A stretch of 11,442 bases of DNA, from NCBI GenBank assembly GCA_025462985.1, contig JAOAPP010000129.1, forward strand, positions 1 through 11,442, written 5' to 3'. The DNA comes from Bryobacterales bacterium (GTDB lineage Bacteria > Acidobacteriota > Terriglobia > Bryobacterales > Bryobacteraceae). The position numbers and the translations under genes are program-made. Below, in pieces: positions 8,997 through 11,442 of the stretch (position 1 is its first letter; each line of letters starts with the position of its first letter). Under the pieces are notes generated by a model that did no database searches, was not told the DNA's origin, and saw nothing but the letters and a program-made list of their open reading frames with translations.

Positions 8997-9012
8997 AAGC
9001 ACAGCCGTGCTT
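8997..9012. promoter_or_regulatory. Short inverted repeat upstream of the TetR gene
   Basis: AAGCAC-AGCC-GTGCTT is a perfect 6-bp inverted repeat with a 4-nt loop, about 30 nt before the TetR start codon. It shares its left arm with the outer repeat 8994-9002. It could be a second operator controlling the regulator gene or a leader hairpin. There is no T-run after it, so it is not a terminator. Confidence 0.35.
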
Positions 9013-9043
9013 GTTAGATGCATAAACGGGCAGGAACCGTCCG

Positions 9044-9688
9044 GTGAGCGTCGTCGAAAGCTTGAGTAACAGCATGTCCATAGAAGTAAAAGAATCGTGT
9101 GAAGAGACCGCTCAACGGGGCCGGGGACGTCCCCGGGACGAGGTGGCGCGGACGCGAATCCTGGAAGCCGCACTAGAAGTGCTTCAGGAAGTGGGGTTTG
9201 CCAACACGACGACGGACGCAATCGCGGAACGCGCGGGTGCCAGCAAGGCCACGATCTACCGCTGGTGGTCAAACAAGGCCGCGGTGGTGATCGAAGCGCT
9301 CCGGAAACAAGTGTCGCGCGACACTCCGTTCGCCGATACGGGCGACCTGGTGAACGACATTCACCTGCAGCTCCAAGGATTCGTAGAATTCCTGACGGGC
9401 TGGCGCGGACGGGTGTTCAAGGCCTTTATAGCAGCCGCGCAGAACGATCCGGCTTTCGCGGAATCATTCCGCACCGATTGGATCCTGCCCCGGCGGGAGG
9501 AAGCCAAGGAGATCTTCGAACGGCACAAAGAGCGGGGGGCCCTGGCGAAGAATGTGGATCTGGAACTGCTGCTGGACGCGATGTATGGGCCGATCTATTT
9601 CAGGCTCCTGGCAGGACATGGGCGTCTTGATGCGGACTTCGCCAAATCGGTCGGGGACATGACGATACGGAGCCTCGTGACATCCTAG
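9044..9688 (+). CDS. TetR/AcrR-family transcriptional repressor
   Basis: One-component regulator (214 residues) that binds DNA as a dimer and releases it on binding a small ligand. A basic arm, RGRGRPRDEVARTRI, precedes the TetR_N domain (about 34-80). Its helix-turn-helix reads TTDAIAERAGASKATIYRWW (56-75). The ligand-binding part, with LTGWRGRVFKAFIAAAQNDP (about 116-135) and LLLDAMYGPIYFRLL near the end, looks like the TetR_C_11 type. The GTG at 9044 has AGGA 8 nt upstream; ATG at 9074 is a shorter alternative with no clear ribosome site, and both retain the whole DNA-binding domain. It diverges from the efflux operon across 158 nt with palindromes, and the hydroxylase gene follows after 28 nt, probably on the same transcript. 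Repression of the pump and of itself is inferred from this arrangement. Confidence 0.92.
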   Translation: MSVVESLSNSMSIEVKESCEETAQRGRGRPRDEVARTRILEAALEVLQEVGFANTTTDAIAERAGASKATIYRWWSNKAAVVIEALRKQVSRDTPFADTGDLVNDIHLQLQGFVEFLTGWRGRVFKAFIAAAQNDPAFAESFRTDWILPRREEAKEIFERHKERGALAKNVDLELLLDAMYGPIYFRLLAGHGRLDADFAKSVGDMTIRSLVTS

Positions 9689-9716
9689 GCTTTTACCCCA
9701 GCGAGGAGATCTTCAG

Positions 9717-10619
9717 ATGAAAGTGGTCACAATCGAGCGATGGCCAGAAGCGCAGCCCCGCGATTACCGGAGTGACCTGGAGGCCGGCAACATCGTTTTT
9801 GTGCCCCGGACGCCGTTTGCGTTTCCGAAGGAGTCGCGGGATTTCCTGCGCTCGCTCGAGTTTGGGGGCGGTGCGATCCACAAAAACATCGCTTACCGCA
9901 CGCAGAGCGACAAGGTAACGGGCATTGATGCGGGCGCGGCCGAAGCAAAACGACTGCATGACGTGATGCGGTCCTATTCGCAAAATGTAGTTCGTTTCGT
10001 GAGCGAGCTTCTGCCGCAGTACGCGGCGCAATGGAAGCTGGACTATGCGAGTTTCCGGCCGGTGGAGGAGCACGGACGGGATCTTCCGCTGAACAAGCGG
10101 AACGACCTGATTCACACGGACGCGTTTCCTTCCCGCCCGACTAAAGGGGACCTGATCCTCCGGGTGTTCACGAACATTCATCCGGAGAAGAAGCGGGTCT
10201 GGATCACGGCCGATCCGTTCCGGATCGTGGCTGAGAAGTATGCATGCGATGCCGGACTCACGAACATCGCGGAGAGCGTGGATTCGACGGCTGGAAGGCT
10301 AAAAAACGCTTCGGCCAGGCTGCTTCAGTCGGTGGGAGTTCCGGTGGTTCCCCGCTCCGCTTACGACAGCTTTATGCTGCATTTTCACGAGTACCTGAAG
10401 CGAAACACTGATTTCCAGGCGAACACCAGGAAGTACGAATTCGAATTCCCTCCAGACTCCACCTGGATGTGTTTCACGGACGTGGTGCCGCATTCGGTGA
10501 AAGCTGGACAGCACGCGGTGGAACAAACGTTTATCATCTCGCGGGTTTCGCTGGCAGACCCGTCGAGCGCACCCCTGGCTATTTTGGAACAAATCTGCGG
10601 AAAGCCTCTCGCGGCATAG
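9717..10619 (+). CDS. kdoO: Probable Kdo hydroxylase (Fe(II)/2-oxoglutarate dioxygenase)
   Basis: Matches what I recall of the Kdo hydroxylase (KdoO) family, non-haem iron, 2-oxoglutarate-dependent oxygenases that convert the outer Kdo sugar of lipid A/LPS inner core to Ko by 3-hydroxylation at the cytoplasmic face. The 300-residue length fits. The signature stretch is LIHTDAFPSRPTKGDLILRV (131-150) followed by FTNIHP. Its HxD pair His133/Asp135 would bind iron, with His259 in DVVPHSVKAG as the probable third ligand. No signal peptide or membrane segment is visible, so it should be cytosolic. ATG at 9717 has a strong GAGGAG site at 9703-9708, 8 nt away. It lies 28 nt after the TetR gene and is probably co-transcribed with it. 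The stop codon sits in a hairpin loop (10605-10629). The family call rests on remembered motifs; sugar specificity in this organism is inferred. Confidence 0.8.
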   Translation: MKVVTIERWPEAQPRDYRSDLEAGNIVFVPRTPFAFPKESRDFLRSLEFGGGAIHKNIAYRTQSDKVTGIDAGAAEAKRLHDVMRSYSQNVVRFVSELLPQYAAQWKLDYASFRPVEEHGRDLPLNKRNDLIHTDAFPSRPTKGDLILRVFTNIHPEKKRVWITADPFRIVAEKYACDAGLTNIAESVDSTAGRLKNASARLLQSVGVPVVPRSAYDSFMLHFHEYLKRNTDFQANTRKYEFEFPPDSTWMCFTDVVPHSVKAGQHAVEQTFIISRVSLADPSSAPLAILEQICGKPLAA

Positions 10620-10629
10620 GCGCGAGAGG
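10605..10629 (+). terminator. Hairpin spanning the kdoO stop codon, possible terminator
   Basis: CCTCTCGCG-GCATAGG-CGCGAGAGG forms a perfect, GC-rich 9-bp stem with a 7-nt loop that contains the TAG stop codon. It is the only strong hairpin between the hydroxylase gene and secA. No T-run follows, so it is not a canonical intrinsic terminator; it may stabilise the 3' end or act with other factors. Confidence 0.4.
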
Positions 10630-10728
10630 AGCGCCGCGCAACTTCGCACACACCTGCCGCATCTATGGGGATAGTCTCTATTTTGGGACTCCCCTCCTCC
10701 AGTTACACTAAAAGATACAGCCACAAAT
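10630..10728 (+). other. Intergenic spacer upstream of secA
   Basis: Short non-coding gap that must hold the secA leader unless secA is read from upstream. TACACT at 10705-10710 is a plausible -10 box, but the -35 position (TTTGGG, 10682-10687) is poor. No strong ribosome site precedes the secA ATG. No riboswitch or SecM-like arrest ORF was recognised. Confidence 0.3.
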
Positions 10729-11442
10729 ATGCTCGAAGGAACGCTCGCCAAGGTTTTTGGCACTAAACACGACCGGGAGATCAAGGCGATCCGACCTATC
10801 GTGGCCGCCATTGGCAATCTCGAACCGCAAGTAAAGGCCCTCTCGGATGCCGAGTTGGCCGCAAAGACAGTTGATTTCAAACAACGCCTCGCAAACGGGG
10901 CGCCGCTCGACGACCTTCTTGTTGAGGCGTTCGCTGTGTGCCGCGAGGCGGGCCGCCGAGTCCTCAACATGCGGCATTTCGATGTGCAGTTAATCGGCGG
11001 AATCGTTCTCCATCGGGGCAAGATTGCGGAGATGAAGACCGGTGAAGGAAAGACGCTCGTCGCGACGCTCCCCAGTTATTTGAATGGTCTGGCAGGCAAG
11101 GGCGTTCATGTGGTGACGGTGAACGACTATCTCGCCCGCCGCGACTCCGAGTGGATGGGCCGCATTCACCGCTTCCTTGGTCTAACGGTCGGCAACATCG
11201 TTCATGATCTGGACGAAAACGAGCGCCGTATTGCCTACAACTCCGACGTCACCTACGGGACAAACAACGAGTTCGGCTTCGATTACCTGCGCGACAACAT
11301 GAAGTTCCGGCTGGAAGACTACGTTCAGCGCGATTTCAATTTCGCGATTGTCGACGAGGTCGACTCCATTCTGATCGATGAAGCGCGTACGCCGCTCATC
11401 ATCGCGGGACCGAGCGAGGAATCGACGGACAAGTATTACAAG
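10729..11442 (+). CDS. secA: Preprotein translocase ATPase SecA, 5' part
   Basis: Motor ATPase that pushes unfolded preproteins through SecYEG. The first 238 residues are present and the frame runs off the right edge (full SecA is about 900 residues). Starting at ATG 10729, it begins [20 protein letters not shown]. It contains [11 protein letters not shown] (81-91), the Walker A motif MKTGEGKT (102-109, Lys108), [14 protein letters not shown] (131-144), the [13 protein letters not shown] block (179-191), and the Walker B/DEAD equivalent [17 protein letters not shown] (208-224). All nucleotide-binding residues in this part are intact. The ribosome site is weak. It is a housekeeping gene next to the regulator-hydroxylase pair, separated by a hairpin and a 109-nt gap, so probably a separate transcription unit. 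Confidence 0.98.
   Translation, partial: MLEGTLAKVFGTKHDREIKAIRPIVAAIGNLEPQVKALSDAELAAKTVDFKQRLANGAPLDDLLVEAFAVCREAGRRVLNMRHFDVQLIGGIVLHRGKIAEMKTGEGKTLVATLPSYLNGLAGKGVHVVTVNDYLARRDSEWMGRIHRFLGLTVGNIVHDLDENERRIAYNSDVTYGTNNEFGFDYLRDNMKFRLEDYVQRDFNFAIVDEVDSILIDEARTPLIIAGPSEESTDKYYK

Larger units (their letters stand above)
8912..9002. repeat. Outer inverted repeat flanking the operator palindrome
   Basis: GTGCTTACA (8912-8920) and TGTAAGCAC (8994-9002) are perfect 9-nt inverted copies, 73 nt apart. They are nearly symmetric about the central palindrome: the midpoints are 8957 and 8954. A third related half-site, GTGCTTGT, lies at 9007-9014. They may be auxiliary binding sites for the same or another regulator; chance cannot be excluded for single 9-mers. 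Confidence 0.4.

Noticed and set aside
10684..10696. GGGACTCCC mini-hairpin before secA
   Set aside because: Only 3 bp of stem with no T-run; too weak to call a terminator or riboswitch element.
1..11442. Insertion sequences, phage genes, CRISPR arrays, tRNA or rRNA
   Set aside because: None visible: no transposase or integrase motifs, no regularly spaced repeats, no tRNA- or rRNA-like segments, and almost all sequence is occupied by the genes listed.

Overview
The window is GC-rich, densely coded bacterial DNA from a Gram-negative (diderm) organism: it encodes a tripartite RND efflux system with an outer-membrane lipoprotein channel and a probable Kdo (lipopolysaccharide inner-core sugar) hydroxylase. 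The style of the RND pump, the pump-adaptor-channel gene order and the large hybrid histidine kinase resemble Acidobacteriota (Solibacter-like), but this lineage call is an impression from protein style and was not tested by a search. No mobile element, CRISPR array, tRNA or rRNA is visible.

Layout. Positions 1-8885 are one block transcribed leftward (minus strand): RND pump (8885-5703), periplasmic adaptor (5699-4461), NodT/OprM-type outer-membrane lipoprotein (4432-3002), then a hybrid histidine kinase that starts around the end of the channel gene and reaches the left edge. Spacings are 3 nt, 28 nt and an overlap or a short gap, so the block reads as one operon. The kinase carries an in-frame TAA (249-251) in the middle of its C-terminal receiver domain. 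The same frame continues as recognisable receiver sequence to the window edge, so the gene is a nonsense mutant, a recoded gene or a sequencing error.

A 158-nt divergent intergenic region (8886-9043) separates this operon from a rightward TetR-family regulator (9044-9688). It holds a 7-3-7 palindrome and additional GTGCTT-type inverted repeats, the expected setting for an autoregulating repressor that also controls the pump. The regulator is followed after 28 nt by a probable Kdo 3-hydroxylase (9717-10619), whose stop codon lies in the loop of a perfect 9-bp hairpin. After a 109-nt gap the window ends inside the 5' part of secA (10729 to the right edge).

How the genes may work together (inference): the TetR protein probably senses a small molecule and represses the divergent efflux operon, and may co-regulate LPS core modification through the adjacent hydroxylase. 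The kinase at the operon's end would add a signalling arm with a large periplasmic sensor made of repeated OB-like units. secA is a housekeeping neighbour without an evident functional link. No gene-free stretch exceeds 300 bases.
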